Part shown: positions 1 through 8,907 of the stretch, piece after piece
Numbering within the stretch: position 1 is the first letter of the stretch
Layout of the letters: each line of letters starts with the position of its first letter
Origin: Streptomyces sp. YIM 130001
Lineage (GTDB): Bacteria; Actinomycetota; Actinomycetes; Streptomycetales; Streptomycetaceae
NCBI RefSeq assembly: GCF_003574445.1
Contig: NZ_KZ984563.1
Coordinates: forward strand, 1 to 64,000
Reading direction: 5' to 3'
Length of the DNA stretch: 64,000 nucleotides
Notes under the pieces: model-generated
What the model saw: the letters and a program-made list of their open reading frames with translations, nothing else
What the model was told of the DNA's origin: nothing
Database searches by the model: none
Translations under genes and position numbers: made by a program

Positions 1-304
1 GAAAGTGAATATCCGCGATCACCGGAATCTGCGACTTCTTCGCGATCACCGACAGCGCGTCGGCGTCATCCTGCGTCGGACACGCCACACGCACGATCTG
101 ACAGCCCGACGCCGTCAACTCCGCGATCTGCTGCAGCGTCGGGCCGATGTCCGACGTACGCGTCGTCGTCATCGACTGCACCGACACCGGGGCGTCGCCA
201 CCCACCGCGACCGAACCCACCTGGATCTGCCGCGAGCGACGCCGCTCGGCAACGGGTTCGGCGGGGACGCCGGGCAGACCCAGGGGGACAGGTTGGCCAC
301 TCAT
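1..304 (-). CDS. ispG: IspG, 4-hydroxy-3-methylbut-2-enyl diphosphate synthase (5' part only)
   Basis: N-terminal 101 residues of the MEP-pathway iron-sulfur enzyme that converts MEcPP to HMBPP; the rest lies beyond the left edge. The fragment contains the family hallmark run SVQSMTTTRT followed by GCQIVRVACPTQDDA and IPVIADIHF, which form the start of the TIM barrel. The ATG at 302-304 is four bases after the hpnH stop, so it is the last visible gene of the hopanoid operon. Streptomyces often keeps ispG and dxs in this operon to boost isoprenoid supply, which suggests (not shown here) that this is a second, hopanoid-dedicated copy. Confidence 0.93.
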   Translation of the reverse strand, partial: MSGQPVPLGLPGVPAEPVAERRRSRQIQVGSVAVGGDAPVSVQSMTTTRTSDIGPTLQQIAELTASGCQIVRVACPTQDDADALSVIAKKSQIPVIADIHF

Positions 305-308
305 GGCC

Positions 309-1331
309 TCAGCCTCGGTTCCCGGAGACGGTTTCGCGGGCCGCCCGCAGCGACTCCTTGAGCGACCCCATGGTCGCGAGCACGGCGGTCGGTTCGTAAC
401 CGCAGTGCGCCATGCAGTTGTCGCAGCGCGGGTCCTTGCCCCGGCCGTACTTGTCCCAGTCGGTTTCTTCGATGAGCTCGCGGTACGTCGGCACGTAGCC
501 GTCGCTCATCAGATAGCAGGGCCGCTGCCAGCCGAACAGCGAGTAGTTGGGGATCGCCCAGGCGGTGCACGGGAAGTCGGCCTTCCCCTCGAGGAAGTCG
601 AGGAACAGCGGCGAGTGGTTCAACCGCCAACGGCGCCGATTGCCGCCCGCGAAGGCCTTCTTGAACAGTTCCCTGGTCTGGTCGACACCCAGGAAGTGGT
701 CCTGGTCGGGCGCCTTTTCGTAGGCGTAGGCGGGCGAGATCATCATCTCGTCCACCTCCAGGTCGTCATTGAGGTAGTTGAGGACCTCGATGATCGTCTG
801 AGGGGTGTCGGTGTTGAAGAACGTCGAGTTGGTGGTGACGCGGAAGCCGCGCCGCTTGGCCTCCTTGATCGCCTCGACCGCCTCGTCGAACACCCCTTCC
901 TTGGCGACGGACTCGTCGTGCCGCTCACGCAGACCGTCGATGTGGACGGCGAACGCGAAGTACGGGGACGGCTTGAACTTGTCCATCTTCTTGCGCATCA
1001 GCATCGCGTTGGTGCACAGGAAGACGTACTTCCTCTTCGCCACCAACTGCCGCACGATCTCGTCGATCTGAGGGTGCATCAGCGGTTCGCCGCCGGCGAT
1101 GGACACCATCGGTGCGCCGGATTCGAGCACCGCCCCGACGGCCTGGGCGACCGGCATGCGCTGCTTCAGGACACCTGCCGGGTGCTGGATCTTCCCGCAG
1201 CCCTCGCACGCGAGGTTGCAGGCGAAGAGCGGTTCCAGCTCGACGATGAGCGGGAACTTCTCCCGCTTGCGGAGCTTCTGTTCAAAGAGATACGTGGCGA
1301 CCTTGACGGTCTGGCGGATCGGCATAGCCAT
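309..1331 (-). CDS. hpnH: HpnH, adenosyl-hopene synthase (radical SAM)
   Basis: Radical SAM enzyme of 340 aa that attaches the 5'-deoxyadenosyl group to diploptene to give adenosylhopane, the first step of hopanoid side-chain building. The [4Fe-4S] motif CNLACEGC (CxxxCxxC) lies near residue 43, followed by the glycine-rich SIAGGEPL SAM-binding strand. The C-terminal half has further cysteines (CDNCMAHCGYEP) like other HpnH proteins with the extra cysteine domain. The start at ATG 1329-1331 (MAMPIRQ) is chosen over far-upstream ATGs because AGGAGG (1342-1347) lies 10 nt ahead, inside the end of hpnG. Only 7 nt separate it from hpnG, so the two are one transcript. Confidence 0.95.
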   Translation of the reverse strand: MAMPIRQTVKVATYLFEQKLRKREKFPLIVELEPLFACNLACEGCGKIQHPAGVLKQRMPVAQAVGAVLESGAPMVSIAGGEPLMHPQIDEIVRQLVAKRKYVFLCTNAMLMRKKMDKFKPSPYFAFAVHIDGLRERHDESVAKEGVFDEAVEAIKEAKRRGFRVTTNSTFFNTDTPQTIIEVLNYLNDDLEVDEMMISPAYAYEKAPDQDHFLGVDQTRELFKKAFAGGNRRRWRLNHSPLFLDFLEGKADFPCTAWAIPNYSLFGWQRPCYLMSDGYVPTYRELIEETDWDKYGRGKDPRCDNCMAHCGYEPTAVLATMGSLKESLRAARETVSGNRG

Positions 1332-1338
1332 ATCTCGC

Positions 1339-1980
1339 TCACCTCCTGGGGAGCAGCAAAGAACGGTGCCATTCATAGAAAGCGGGAAGTACCGAACGAA
1401 GAACGCGGAATGCTGATATTCCACCGCGCACCGTGCCGATACGGACCAGTTCATGTTCTGGAGCGTCCACGACCACCCGTACGGCCGCAACCGGGCGTGG
1501 CCCCGACCGCACAGCCGTCCGAAGCGTCGCCGCCGACTCCATGTCGACCGCGATGGCGCCGTCCGCGAGCAGCGCTGCCCGCTCGTGACCGCGCACCACA
1601 TGGTCGGACCCGGTCATCGGACCGGTGTGCACGGTGCGCTCGGGCAAGGCTGCGACCAGCTGTTTCACCAGCACGTCGGTGGCCTCGCAGCGGACGGCGC
1701 CGTGCGGATCGCGCGTTTCCTCGGCGACGACCAGGTCGCCCGGGTGCATGCCGGGGGCGAGCCCCGCGCAGAACCCGGTGGCGATGACCGCCGCGTCCCG
1801 CAGGGCGGAGCCACCGAGCGCCCGGGTGACGGCACGCTCGGCTGCCTTCGGGCCCATCCCGGTGCGCAGCACGGTGACGGGCACCCCCTCGCCGCTACGC
1901 TCGCGGGCGCGCAGGGCCAGCCGCTCGATACCCAGTGCACAGGCGACGAGCAGCGGAGTCGGCCCCTGGGTCGCGCCCAT
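1339..1980 (-). CDS. hpnG: HpnG, hopanoid-associated phosphorylase/nucleosidase
   Basis: Protein of 213 aa of the MTA/SAH nucleosidase-phosphorylase superfamily. HpnG removes adenine from adenosylhopane to give ribosylhopane (or its phosphate). Visible family features are the early TGMGPKAAERAV loop, the central GFCAGLAPGMHPGDLVVAEE glycine strand and the substrate-binding DMESAA element typical of this fold. The ATG at 1978-1980 shares one base with the TGA of shc (TGATG), indicating translational coupling; a longer frame upstream overlaps shc and is ignored. It sits between shc and hpnH, exactly where the pathway step would place it. Confidence 0.88.
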   Translation of the reverse strand: MGATQGPTPLLVACALGIERLALRARERSGEGVPVTVLRTGMGPKAAERAVTRALGGSALRDAAVIATGFCAGLAPGMHPGDLVVAEETRDPHGAVRCEATDVLVKQLVAALPERTVHTGPMTGSDHVVRGHERAALLADGAIAVDMESAATLRTAVRSGPRPVAAVRVVVDAPEHELVRIGTVRGGISAFRVLRSVLPAFYEWHRSLLLPRR

Positions 1981-3947
1981 CAAGCCCCCTCGTGGCCGGT
2001 CCCGCGGACGTATCGGCCCAGTGCGGTGAGCGGGAAGACCTGGCGGTAGAGGTGGTAGTTGATGGAGAAGTCCCACGGGAAGCCGGTGCCGGTGAAGTAC
2101 GGCTCCTCCCAGGTGCCGTCCGGATTCTGGGTCTCGGCCAGCCAGGCCACGCCCCGCTCCACCGCTTTCGACTCCTGCTCCCCCGCGGCGAGCATGGCAA
2201 GGAGTGCCCAGCCGGTCTGCGACGCGGTGGACTCGCCGCGGGCCACCCAGGCGGCGTCGACGTAGCTGCGCAGGTCCTCACCCCAGCCGCCGTCGTCGTT
2301 CTGCGTCGACTCCAGCCAGTTGACGGCGCGGCGGATCGCCGGGTGCGAGGCCGGCAGACCCGCTGCGGTCAGGGCCGGCACCACGGACCCGGTGCCGTAG
2401 AGGTAGTTGACCCCCCAACGCCCGAACCAGGCCCCGTTCGGCTCCTGTTCGGCGAGCAGCCACTCGATGCCGCGCCGGGCGGCGGGCTCGTGCGCCCGGC
2501 CCTCGTAGGCGAGCATCTCGACGACGTGGCCGGTGACGTCCGCCGATGGCGGGTCGATGACCTCGCCGAAGTCGCAGAACGGCAGCCGGTTCGGGAAGCC
2601 GCTGGTGTTGTCGACGTCGAAGGCTCCCCAGGCTCCGTTCTTGGACTGCATGCCGACGTTCCAGCGCACGCCCCGCTCGATCGCCGCATCGAGGCGCTTC
2701 TGGTCGGGGTGCGCCACCCGGCGCAGCGCCAGGACCACCTCCGCGGTGTCGTCCATGTCGGGGTAGTTGTCGTTGTGGAACTCGAACGCCCAGCCTCCGG
2801 GCGGTAGTTGGGGTCTGCGCACCGACCAGTCCCCCGGACGTACGATCTGCTCCGCGAGCATCCAGTCGGCCGCCCTGATCAGCTGCGGATGGTCGGCCGG
2901 CACGCCGGCGTCGGCGAGCGCGATCGTCGCCAGGCAGGTGTCCCAGACCGGGGACTGACAGGCCTCGATCATCCGGGCGCCGTCCTCGCGCCAGATCGCG
3001 AACCGGTCGAGCGACTCGAGTCCGGCCCGCAGTACCGGGTGGTCCAGGTCGTAGCCGAGCAGGTGCAGCGCGATCACCGAGTACACGGCCGGAGGCTGGA
3101 TTCCGCCCCAACAGCCGTCGTTCTCCTGGCGTTCCACGATCCACCGGGCCGCGGACCGCATCGCGGCCTTGCGCAGTCCGGGCACCGCGACCTTGTGGTA
3201 CGTGTGCAGGGCCCTGTCGAGGCGTTGGAAGACGCCGTCCCAACTGGCCACCGGCGCGAGCGGCTGCGGCGGGTTGGGTACGGCGGGATCGGTGTGCAGT
3301 TCGTCCAGCGGGAACGGCGCGGGACGCACCGGACGCTTGGCCGAGACGACGGTGAGCGGCACGATCGTCTGCCGCGCCCAGCAGCCGAAGTCGTAGATGT
3401 TGAGCGGGAACCACTTGGGGAAGTAGATGAGTTCCGGCGGCAGTTCAGGCAGGTCGTCCCACTTCCACCAGCCGAACAGAGCGAGCCAGATCCGGGTGAA
3501 GACCCGGCTCCTGGCGATCCCGCCCTTGGCCCTGATCCACTCCGCCGCCTTCGCCATGTGCGGGTCGTCCGGCGCGTCACCGGCGAGCCGCAGGGCCACG
3601 TACCCCTCGATGGTGGTGGAGAGCTCACCCGGGCCGCGGTGGAAGGTCGCCCAGGTTCCGTCGTCGCGCTGCTCGCCGCGGATGAACAGGGCGGCGGCCT
3701 GCGTGGTGCGCTCGTCCCTGATGCCGAGGAACTGACGCAGGAGCAGGTCCTCCGCGTCCATGGTGACGTTGGTGTCGAGGTCGCCCTTCCACCAGCCCTG
3801 AGCGTCCTGGCGGGAGAGCAGAAAGTCGGTGGCGAGAGCCGTCGCCCGCTGCGCCGCGTCGAGCGCGGGGCGTGCCTCGCCGGATTCCTTGGCCGAGGGT
3901 GCGTGGGGCGGTACCGCTCCAGTGCTTCCGTCGGTCGTCGCTGTCAT
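1980..3947 (-). CDS. shc: Squalene-hopene cyclase
   Basis: 655-aa monotopic membrane cyclase that turns squalene into hopene and hopanol. The catalytic DXDD motif is DMDD at residues 397-400. At least seven QW-type repeats are visible (QDAQGWW, QRDDGTW, QENDGCWGG, QSKNGAWGAF, QEPNGAWFGRW, QNDDGGWGE, QNPDGTWEE), the usual scaffold of (alpha/alpha)6 terpene cyclases. Length is normal for actinobacterial enzymes. The ATG at 3945-3947 follows a purine-rich GGGGAAGCC. It is separated by 125 bp from the polyprenyl synthase gene upstream and overlaps hpnG downstream. The N-terminal 30 residues are variable and alanine/proline-rich, as is common in Streptomyces. Confidence 0.97.
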   Translation of the reverse strand: MTATTDGSTGAVPPHAPSAKESGEARPALDAAQRATALATDFLLSRQDAQGWWKGDLDTNVTMDAEDLLLRQFLGIRDERTTQAAALFIRGEQRDDGTWATFHRGPGELSTTIEGYVALRLAGDAPDDPHMAKAAEWIRAKGGIARSRVFTRIWLALFGWWKWDDLPELPPELIYFPKWFPLNIYDFGCWARQTIVPLTVVSAKRPVRPAPFPLDELHTDPAVPNPPQPLAPVASWDGVFQRLDRALHTYHKVAVPGLRKAAMRSAARWIVERQENDGCWGGIQPPAVYSVIALHLLGYDLDHPVLRAGLESLDRFAIWREDGARMIEACQSPVWDTCLATIALADAGVPADHPQLIRAADWMLAEQIVRPGDWSVRRPQLPPGGWAFEFHNDNYPDMDDTAEVVLALRRVAHPDQKRLDAAIERGVRWNVGMQSKNGAWGAFDVDNTSGFPNRLPFCDFGEVIDPPSADVTGHVVEMLAYEGRAHEPAARRGIEWLLAEQEPNGAWFGRWGVNYLYGTGSVVPALTAAGLPASHPAIRRAVNWLESTQNDDGGWGEDLRSYVDAAWVARGESTASQTGWALLAMLAAGEQESKAVERGVAWLAETQNPDGTWEEPYFTGTGFPWDFSINYHLYRQVFPLTALGRYVRGTGHEGA

Positions 3948-4072
3948 GGCTTCCCCTTCGTGCAGTTCGACTTCTGCTGTGCTGGGGTATGCCGTCGGCC
4001 GGTGCGTGGAGCGCCCTGATGCGCGTACCGCGCACCGGCCGGCGACTGCGAGTCATATGGAGTTGGTGGCCA

Positions 4073-5185
4073 TCATCTCTTCCGTACGACGACGAAGTCG
4101 GCGAGCGCGACGAAACGCGCCCGCACCTGTTCGGGCATGTCGATCTCGTCGAGAGCCTCGACCGCGGTGGTGTGCTGGCGCCGCGCCTCGGCAGCGGTCC
4201 AGTCGCGGCCGCCCGCCTCTTCGATCAGCGCGGCGCGAGCGGCGAACTCCTCCTCCGAGAAGTTCTCGAAGTCGCTGCTCTTGGCGTCCTGGGCGAGCAG
4301 CTCACCGAGCTGCTCGGATGCGGGCCCGTCCGCCGCGAGCGCGGCGACGACCGGCAGGGATTTCTTGCGTTGGCGCAGATCGCTCCAGGTCTGCTTGCCC
4401 GTCGCCTCCGGGTCACCCCAGATGCCGAGCAGGTCGTCGATGGCCTGAAAGGCGAGTCCGAGGTGGTAGCCGTAACGCTCGAGGACGTCGGCGGTACGGT
4501 CGTCGGCGCCGCCGAGCACCGCGCCGATGGAGGCCGCGCAGGCGAGCAGCGCGCCCGTCTTGTTGCCCTCCATCTCCAGGCATTCCTCGACGGTGACGCG
4601 CTCGCGGTGCTCGTAGCTGATGTCCTGAGCCTGGCCGTCGATGAGTCCGCGGGTGGCGGCGGTCAGCCGGCGGGCGGCGCGGCCCGCCTCGACGGTGCCG
4701 AGTTCGAGGAGTACTTCGTTGGCGAGGGCGAACAGCGCGTCCCCGACGAGGATCGCCTGCGCGGGCCCGTGCACCTTCCATACGGTGTCGCGGTGCCGGC
4801 GCTGCTCGTCACCGTCCATCAGGTCGTCGTGCAGCAGCGAGAAGTTGTGCACCAACTCCACCGCCACCGCACCGGGGACACCGGTCTGCGGCGGGGCTCC
4901 GGCCACCTCGGCGGAGAGCAGGGCGAGGGCCGGGCGTACGGCCTTGCCGCCGTCGCCGTCGGAGGGCCGTCCCTCCGCGTCGATCCACCCGAAGTGGTAG
5001 GCGGCGACCGTGTCCATGGGCGGCGCGAGCCGGTCCACGGCCGCGCGCAGCACCGGCGTGGCCAAGGTCCGCCCGCGCTCCAGCAGCGCGGGCACGTCGG
5101 TGCTCCCTGCGGGGGTGGCAGCCGATTCGGCCGAGGGCACAGTCGGCACAGTCTCTCCTCTGGTTCCAGTTCTGGTGCTGCTCAT
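4073..5185 (-). CDS. Polyprenyl diphosphate synthase (hopanoid operon)
   Basis: 370-aa trans-isoprenyl diphosphate synthase, probably supplying FPP for HpnCDE. The first aspartate-rich motif is intact (LLHDDLMDGD, DDxxD with a short spacing) with the following RRHR arginines. The second motif reads AIDDLLGIWGD, so it is DDxxG rather than DDxxD; this variant also occurs in other actinobacterial GGPP/FPP synthases and does not by itself mean inactivity. A 50-residue N-terminal extension is low complexity. Its ATG (5183-5185) overlaps the hpnE TGA by four bases (ATGA), tying its translation to hpnE. Chain length (C15 or C20) cannot be told from what is visible. Confidence 0.93.
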   Translation of the reverse strand: MSSTRTGTRGETVPTVPSAESAATPAGSTDVPALLERGRTLATPVLRAAVDRLAPPMDTVAAYHFGWIDAEGRPSDGDGGKAVRPALALLSAEVAGAPPQTGVPGAVAVELVHNFSLLHDDLMDGDEQRRHRDTVWKVHGPAQAILVGDALFALANEVLLELGTVEAGRAARRLTAATRGLIDGQAQDISYEHRERVTVEECLEMEGNKTGALLACAASIGAVLGGADDRTADVLERYGYHLGLAFQAIDDLLGIWGDPEATGKQTWSDLRQRKKSLPVVAALAADGPASEQLGELLAQDAKSSDFENFSEEEFAARAALIEEAGGRDWTAAEARRQHTTAVEALDEIDMPEQVRARFVALADFVVVRKR

Positions 5186-6600
5186 GCGGCCTCCCGGAAC
5201 AGTCGGTTCCTGGGGCGCCCGAGCGTGGTGAGCGCGGCCTCTGCGGCCTGGGTGCCGCTACGGACGGCGCTCTCCATGGTCGCGGGCCAGCCCGTGGCGG
5301 TCCACGCTCCGGCCAGGTAGAGGCCGGGTGTACGGGTCCGGGCACCGGGCCTGAGCCGGCCGACCCCCGGGGTCGGCGCGAAGGTCGCCGTACGCTCCCG
5401 TGTCACGAAGAAGTCCCGTACGCCCGCGCCGCGTGCGGCCGGAAGAAGCCGCTCCAGCTCGGGCAGATAGCGCTCTCTGAGTGCCGCCACGGGTGCGTCG
5501 ATCTCGTCCTGCGCGACCGACTGGGAGACGGCGAGGTACTGTCCGCGGCCGGTCAGACCGGAGGCCGCCGTACGGTCGAAGACCCACTGCACGGGGCTGC
5601 CGAGCGCCGCGAAGAAGGGGCGCTTGAGCACCTTGCGGTCGTAGACGACATGCAGGTTGAGGATCGGGGCGGTGCCGATGCCGAGGAGCGCGTCCGGGTG
5701 GTCGAGGGACCCCTCGGGCAGCAGGGCGTGCGCTTCCTGTTGCGGTACGGCGAGTACGACGGATCCGGCGTCCAGGCGCTCGCGGTCCGTCTCGACGCTC
5801 CAGCCACCGCCGTCGGTTCGGCTCAGAGCGCTGACCCTGGTGCGGGTCTCGACGCGGACTCCGGCCTTGTCGAGTGCCTTGCGCGCGAGGGTGTCGTGGA
5901 GGTCGCCGAGCGGGACGCGAGCCCAGCCGATGTCGGCGGCGCCTGGCTCGCTGAGCAGTCCGGTCTTGAAGACCATGGCGGCAAGGGCGAGGGAGGCGTC
6001 GTCCGCGGTGGCGTTCAGGGTGGCGACGCCGACCAGGTCCCAGAGTGCCTCGACCGCTCGCGGCGACTGCCCGTGCCGGGCCAGCCAACGGCCGAAGTTC
6101 TGCTCGTCGAGGGCGGGGTCGGCGAGGTCGAGCCCCTTCAGGGCGAGTGCGGCCCGGCCCACGGCGGCCCGCTCGAGCAGCGACAGGTGCGGGTACCGGA
6201 CCAGGCTCGACGCGAGATGCAGCGGCACGGGGAGCTCGCTGCGGCGCAGCCGCCCGAGCCGGTTCCGGTCGGCGTCGAGGACGGGTACGTCGAGGCGCTC
6301 CTGCAGCGGTGCGAGGTCAGCGCCGTCGATCCGGTCGAGGAACCAGCGATACGCCGTGCAGCAACGCAGGTAGACGTGCTGGCCGTTGTCCACGGTCAGA
6401 TCGCCGCGGCGGAACGAGAACGCGAGCCCGCCGAGGCGCGGCCGCCCCTCGAGCAGGGTCACCCGCAGCCCCGCGTCGGCCAGCGCGAGCGCGGCGGTGA
6501 TTCCGGCGAGTCCGCCACCGACGACCACCGCGGCCGCCCCGTCGGGGCGGCCGTCCGATTCCGTGCCCTGCCGGTCGGGCGGCATGTCGTACATGGTCAT
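5182..6600 (-). CDS. hpnE: HpnE, hydroxysqualene dehydroxylase
   Basis: 472-aa FAD-dependent amine-oxidase-fold enzyme that reduces hydroxysqualene to squalene, the last step of the HpnCDE route. The N-terminal dinucleotide-binding fingerprint is VVVGGGLAGITAALALAD, followed by an acidic LLEGRPRLGG strand end. The C-terminal FAD motif PGLYLAGAWTATGWPATMES is close to carotenoid desaturase-type enzymes. The ATG at 6598-6600 is chosen because GGGAGG lies just upstream (revcomp of 6605-6610); an open frame continues further upstream across hpnD but has no family sequence. It lies 136 bp after hpnD and overlaps the next gene by ATGA. Confidence 0.93.
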   Translation of the reverse strand: MTMYDMPPDRQGTESDGRPDGAAAVVVGGGLAGITAALALADAGLRVTLLEGRPRLGGLAFSFRRGDLTVDNGQHVYLRCCTAYRWFLDRIDGADLAPLQERLDVPVLDADRNRLGRLRRSELPVPLHLASSLVRYPHLSLLERAAVGRAALALKGLDLADPALDEQNFGRWLARHGQSPRAVEALWDLVGVATLNATADDASLALAAMVFKTGLLSEPGAADIGWARVPLGDLHDTLARKALDKAGVRVETRTRVSALSRTDGGGWSVETDRERLDAGSVVLAVPQQEAHALLPEGSLDHPDALLGIGTAPILNLHVVYDRKVLKRPFFAALGSPVQWVFDRTAASGLTGRGQYLAVSQSVAQDEIDAPVAALRERYLPELERLLPAARGAGVRDFFVTRERTATFAPTPGVGRLRPGARTRTPGLYLAGAWTATGWPATMESAVRSGTQAAEAALTTLGRPRNRLFREAA

Positions 6601-6736
6601 GCGCCCTCCCCTTCCGACCTGCCGCCGGTGCACGCGCGGAAGGTCACCGCAGTCAGTGACGCAAGGCCGCGCGCCGGGGTTGCCCGGCGCCGGATGGTTT
6701 CTCCTCGCCCCGTGGACGGGTGGGCGGGAGTGCGCA

Positions 6737-7696
6737 TCACGTACGCCTCCTGGCGCTCTGCCGGGAGACGTGTCGTGCGTCAAGACCGGAGAGTCCTCGT
6801 ACGGCGACGTAGGCCTTCTCCCGGCCGGGCAGCGAGACGCGGCCGCGCAGCACGGCCTCCGGGTCGCGCTCGATGCGGTCGAGGAGGCGGCGGTAGATCC
6901 CGGCCATCGCTGCGACGCAGGCGCCGCTGCGCCGGTCGAGCATCGGTAGCAGCCGGTAGCCCTCGGCGAACAGCGCTCGGGCCCGCCGCACCTCGAAGTG
7001 CACGAGCCCGGCGAAGTCGGCGCCCGCCGGGGGCTCGGAGGAGGCGAAACCGGCCGAGCAGCCGAACTTCGCGAGGTCGTCGGCAGGCAGGTACGTGCGG
7101 CCTTCTTCGGCGTCCTCGCGCACATCGCGCAGGATGTTGGTGAGTTGCAGCGCGAGACCGAGAGTGTCGGCGTACTCCGGGGCGCGCTCGGCCTGCCGTG
7201 CGCCGGGTTCGGTGCCGAACACCCCCAGCGAGAGCCTGCCGATGGCCCCGGCCACACAGCGGCAGTAGACCTTGAGGTCGTCCCAGGTCTCGTAGGTCTC
7301 TCCGGTCACGTCCATCAGGACGCCGTCGATGAGCTCGTCCAGCCCGCCGAGCGGCACCGGGAACGTCTGTGCAGCGTGCGCGAGCGCCACCGCGACCGGG
7401 TCGGTGTCGTCCTCGTCGACCGCTCCGTCCCGGATCCGGCCGAGCAGGCTCCTGGTGTCCTGGAGCCGGGCGTGCTTCACCTCGGGCTCGAGCGGCCCGT
7501 CGCCGATGTCGTCGACCCTGCGCGAGAACGCGTAGAGCGCCGACATCGCCTGCCGCTTCGGAGCCGGCAGCAGCCTGATGCCGTACGCGAAGTTGCGCGC
7601 CTGCTGTCCCGTGACGGCCTCGCAGTAGCTGTACGCCGCGCGCACCGGCGCCGGCATCTCCTGGTGTTCCTCGGTGTCTCCCACGGTGCGGCTCAC
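6737..7696 (-). CDS. hpnD: HpnD, presqualene diphosphate synthase
   Basis: 319-aa squalene/phytoene synthase family enzyme that condenses two FPP into presqualene diphosphate. Both diphosphate-binding aspartate motifs are present: RRVDDIGDG near residue 61 and NILRDVREDAEEGR near residue 190, the latter followed by the usual TYLP. The ATG overlaps the hpnC stop by four bases (7693-7696), so hpnC and hpnD are coupled; the two are paralogues that act in sequence. Confidence 0.94.
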   Translation of the reverse strand: MSRTVGDTEEHQEMPAPVRAAYSYCEAVTGQQARNFAYGIRLLPAPKRQAMSALYAFSRRVDDIGDGPLEPEVKHARLQDTRSLLGRIRDGAVDEDDTDPVAVALAHAAQTFPVPLGGLDELIDGVLMDVTGETYETWDDLKVYCRCVAGAIGRLSLGVFGTEPGARQAERAPEYADTLGLALQLTNILRDVREDAEEGRTYLPADDLAKFGCSAGFASSEPPAGADFAGLVHFEVRRARALFAEGYRLLPMLDRRSGACVAAMAGIYRRLLDRIERDPEAVLRGRVSLPGREKAYVAVRGLSGLDARHVSRQSARRRT

Positions 7697-8598
7697 CCCT
7701 CTCCTCTCAGGGTCGCGCCCACCTCGCGCAGCAACCGCGGCTTGGTGGGCTTGGGCGGTCCCTGAAGTACGTCGAATTCCGCGGCCTCGACCGCCCGCAG
7801 CGCCGCACGCCCCCCGGCGACGAACCCGGCGAGCAGCAGCCGGAGCCTGCCCTGCACGCTACCCACGAGCGAGGTGCCCTCATTCAGGAGTCCGCGGGCG
7901 CGTTCCGCCTCGAAGGCGACCAGTGCGCGCACCGATGCGCCGGCGCTCGGCGCAGCCAGATCGTCCTCGCTCACCCCGAAGCGCAACATGTCCTCGGCCG
8001 GCAGGTAGATACGGTCCTGCGCCAGGTCCTCCGCGACGTCCTGCAGGTGCTCGACGATCTGGAGTCCGCTGCAGACGGCGTCCGAGCGGCGGACCCGTTC
8101 GGGGCTGGTGGTGCCGGTGATGGCGAGGACGAGGCGGCCGACCGGGTTCGCCGACAGTTCGCAGTACGCGAGGAGGTCGTCGTAGGTCGCGTAGCGGCGC
8201 ACCGACTGGTCCTGACGATTGGCCTCGATCAGGCCGGTGAAGGGGTCCGGTGTCAGGCGGTGGCGGCGGACGGTGGGCTGCAGCCTGCGCAGCAGCGGAT
8301 GGCGGGGGTCGCCGGAACCGAAGACGCGCCCCAGGTCGGTCTCGAAGGCGTCGAGCATCACGAGCCGGTCGCATGCCTCGTCGGGGTCCACGCCGAGCGC
8401 ACGGGCGTCGGCGCCGCCGGGGGCGAGGTCGCCGTCACCGATGTCGTCGACCAGACGGCAGTAGCCGTAGACCGCCATCAGATCGGCACGCCAGGCTCGG
8501 GGCAGGAAGAAGGGGGCGACGGGGAAGTTCTCGTCGGCAGCCTTGTCCAGGGTCGCCCGCGCGGGGGCGCCGGGGCTGGTCACCCGGCCGCCCGTCAC
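7693..8598 (-). CDS. hpnC: HpnC, hydroxysqualene synthase
   Basis: 301-aa squalene/phytoene synthase paralogue that hydrolyses presqualene diphosphate to hydroxysqualene. Motifs CRLVDDIGDGD and IVEHLQDVAEDLAQ (then RIYLPAEDM) are the two Mg-diphosphate sites; the second has EHLQDVAED in place of the NILRDVxED of HpnD, the usual HpnC signature. The start is a GTG (8596-8598) with CGAGG nine bases upstream; this GTG overlaps the TGA of a 21-codon open frame. First structural gene of the hopanoid operon. Confidence 0.93.
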   Translation of the reverse strand: MTGGRVTSPGAPARATLDKAADENFPVAPFFLPRAWRADLMAVYGYCRLVDDIGDGDLAPGGADARALGVDPDEACDRLVMLDAFETDLGRVFGSGDPRHPLLRRLQPTVRRHRLTPDPFTGLIEANRQDQSVRRYATYDDLLAYCELSANPVGRLVLAITGTTSPERVRRSDAVCSGLQIVEHLQDVAEDLAQDRIYLPAEDMLRFGVSEDDLAAPSAGASVRALVAFEAERARGLLNEGTSLVGSVQGRLRLLLAGFVAGGRAALRAVEAAEFDVLQGPPKPTKPRLLREVGATLRGEG

Positions 8599-8660
8599 CG
8601 GGCGCTGCCTCGTACGGGAACGGCTGAGGCCCCTCGGACCTGGGAGTCTTCCGTAGCCAT
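8595..8660 (-). CDS. Possible 21-aa leader ORF ahead of hpnC
   Basis: ATG at 8658-8660, TGA at 8595-8597, encoding MATEDSQVRGASAVPVRGSA plus one arginine. GGGAGA (revcomp of 8671-8676) lies 10 nt ahead. Its stop overlaps the hpnC GTG as GTGA, the same arrangement used between hpnC/hpnD and other pairs in this operon, so ribosomes finishing it could re-initiate on hpnC. No family is recognised and chance is possible; the frame also extends further upstream. Confidence 0.3.
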   Translation of the reverse strand: MATEDSQVRGASAVPVRGSAR

Positions 8661-8907
8661 CGCCGTCACATCTCCCGTTCTACACTGCGGACCCAATGCA
8701 TCCCATTTCGGACACGCCGCCGCCCGGTCCAGCTTACGTTGTACAGGCACGGGCGGTTTGCCGGGGTGTACCGCGCTTCTCCACAACGCACTGATTCGCG
8801 TCAACATTCCTTCCCTATACACGAGTTGACCCCCGAACCGACAGAAGCGCGTTGCATGCTTCGGCCCCGCCGGGCTCTGCCGACGGGGCCGATAGCAAGG
8901 TTCACCG
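8599..8907. other. Intergenic region: ABC-gene terminator and hpnC upstream region
   Basis: About 300 bp between two minus-strand operons. It holds the hairpin at 8861-8892, the small leader frame at 8595-8660 and a weak -10-like TAGAAC (revcomp of 8677-8682). No convincing -35 partner and no other gene was seen. Confidence 0.5.
8861..8892 (-). terminator. Hairpin after the ABC exporter ATPase gene
   Basis: Perfect 9-bp inverted repeat TCGGCCCCG (8861-8869) / CGGGGCCGA (8884-8892) with a 14-nt loop, 16 nt past the ATPase stop on the minus strand. No U-tract, as is usual in Streptomyces. It separates the export cluster from the hopanoid operon. Confidence 0.6.

Noticed and set aside
147..1787. 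Long plus-strand open frames opposite the hopanoid genes
   Set aside because: They mirror the codon-position bias of the minus-strand genes, cross several real gene boundaries and show no family sequence. The same holds for the long antisense frames opposite the prenyl synthase, hpnE, tex, BCCT, fadB-like and ABC-F genes.
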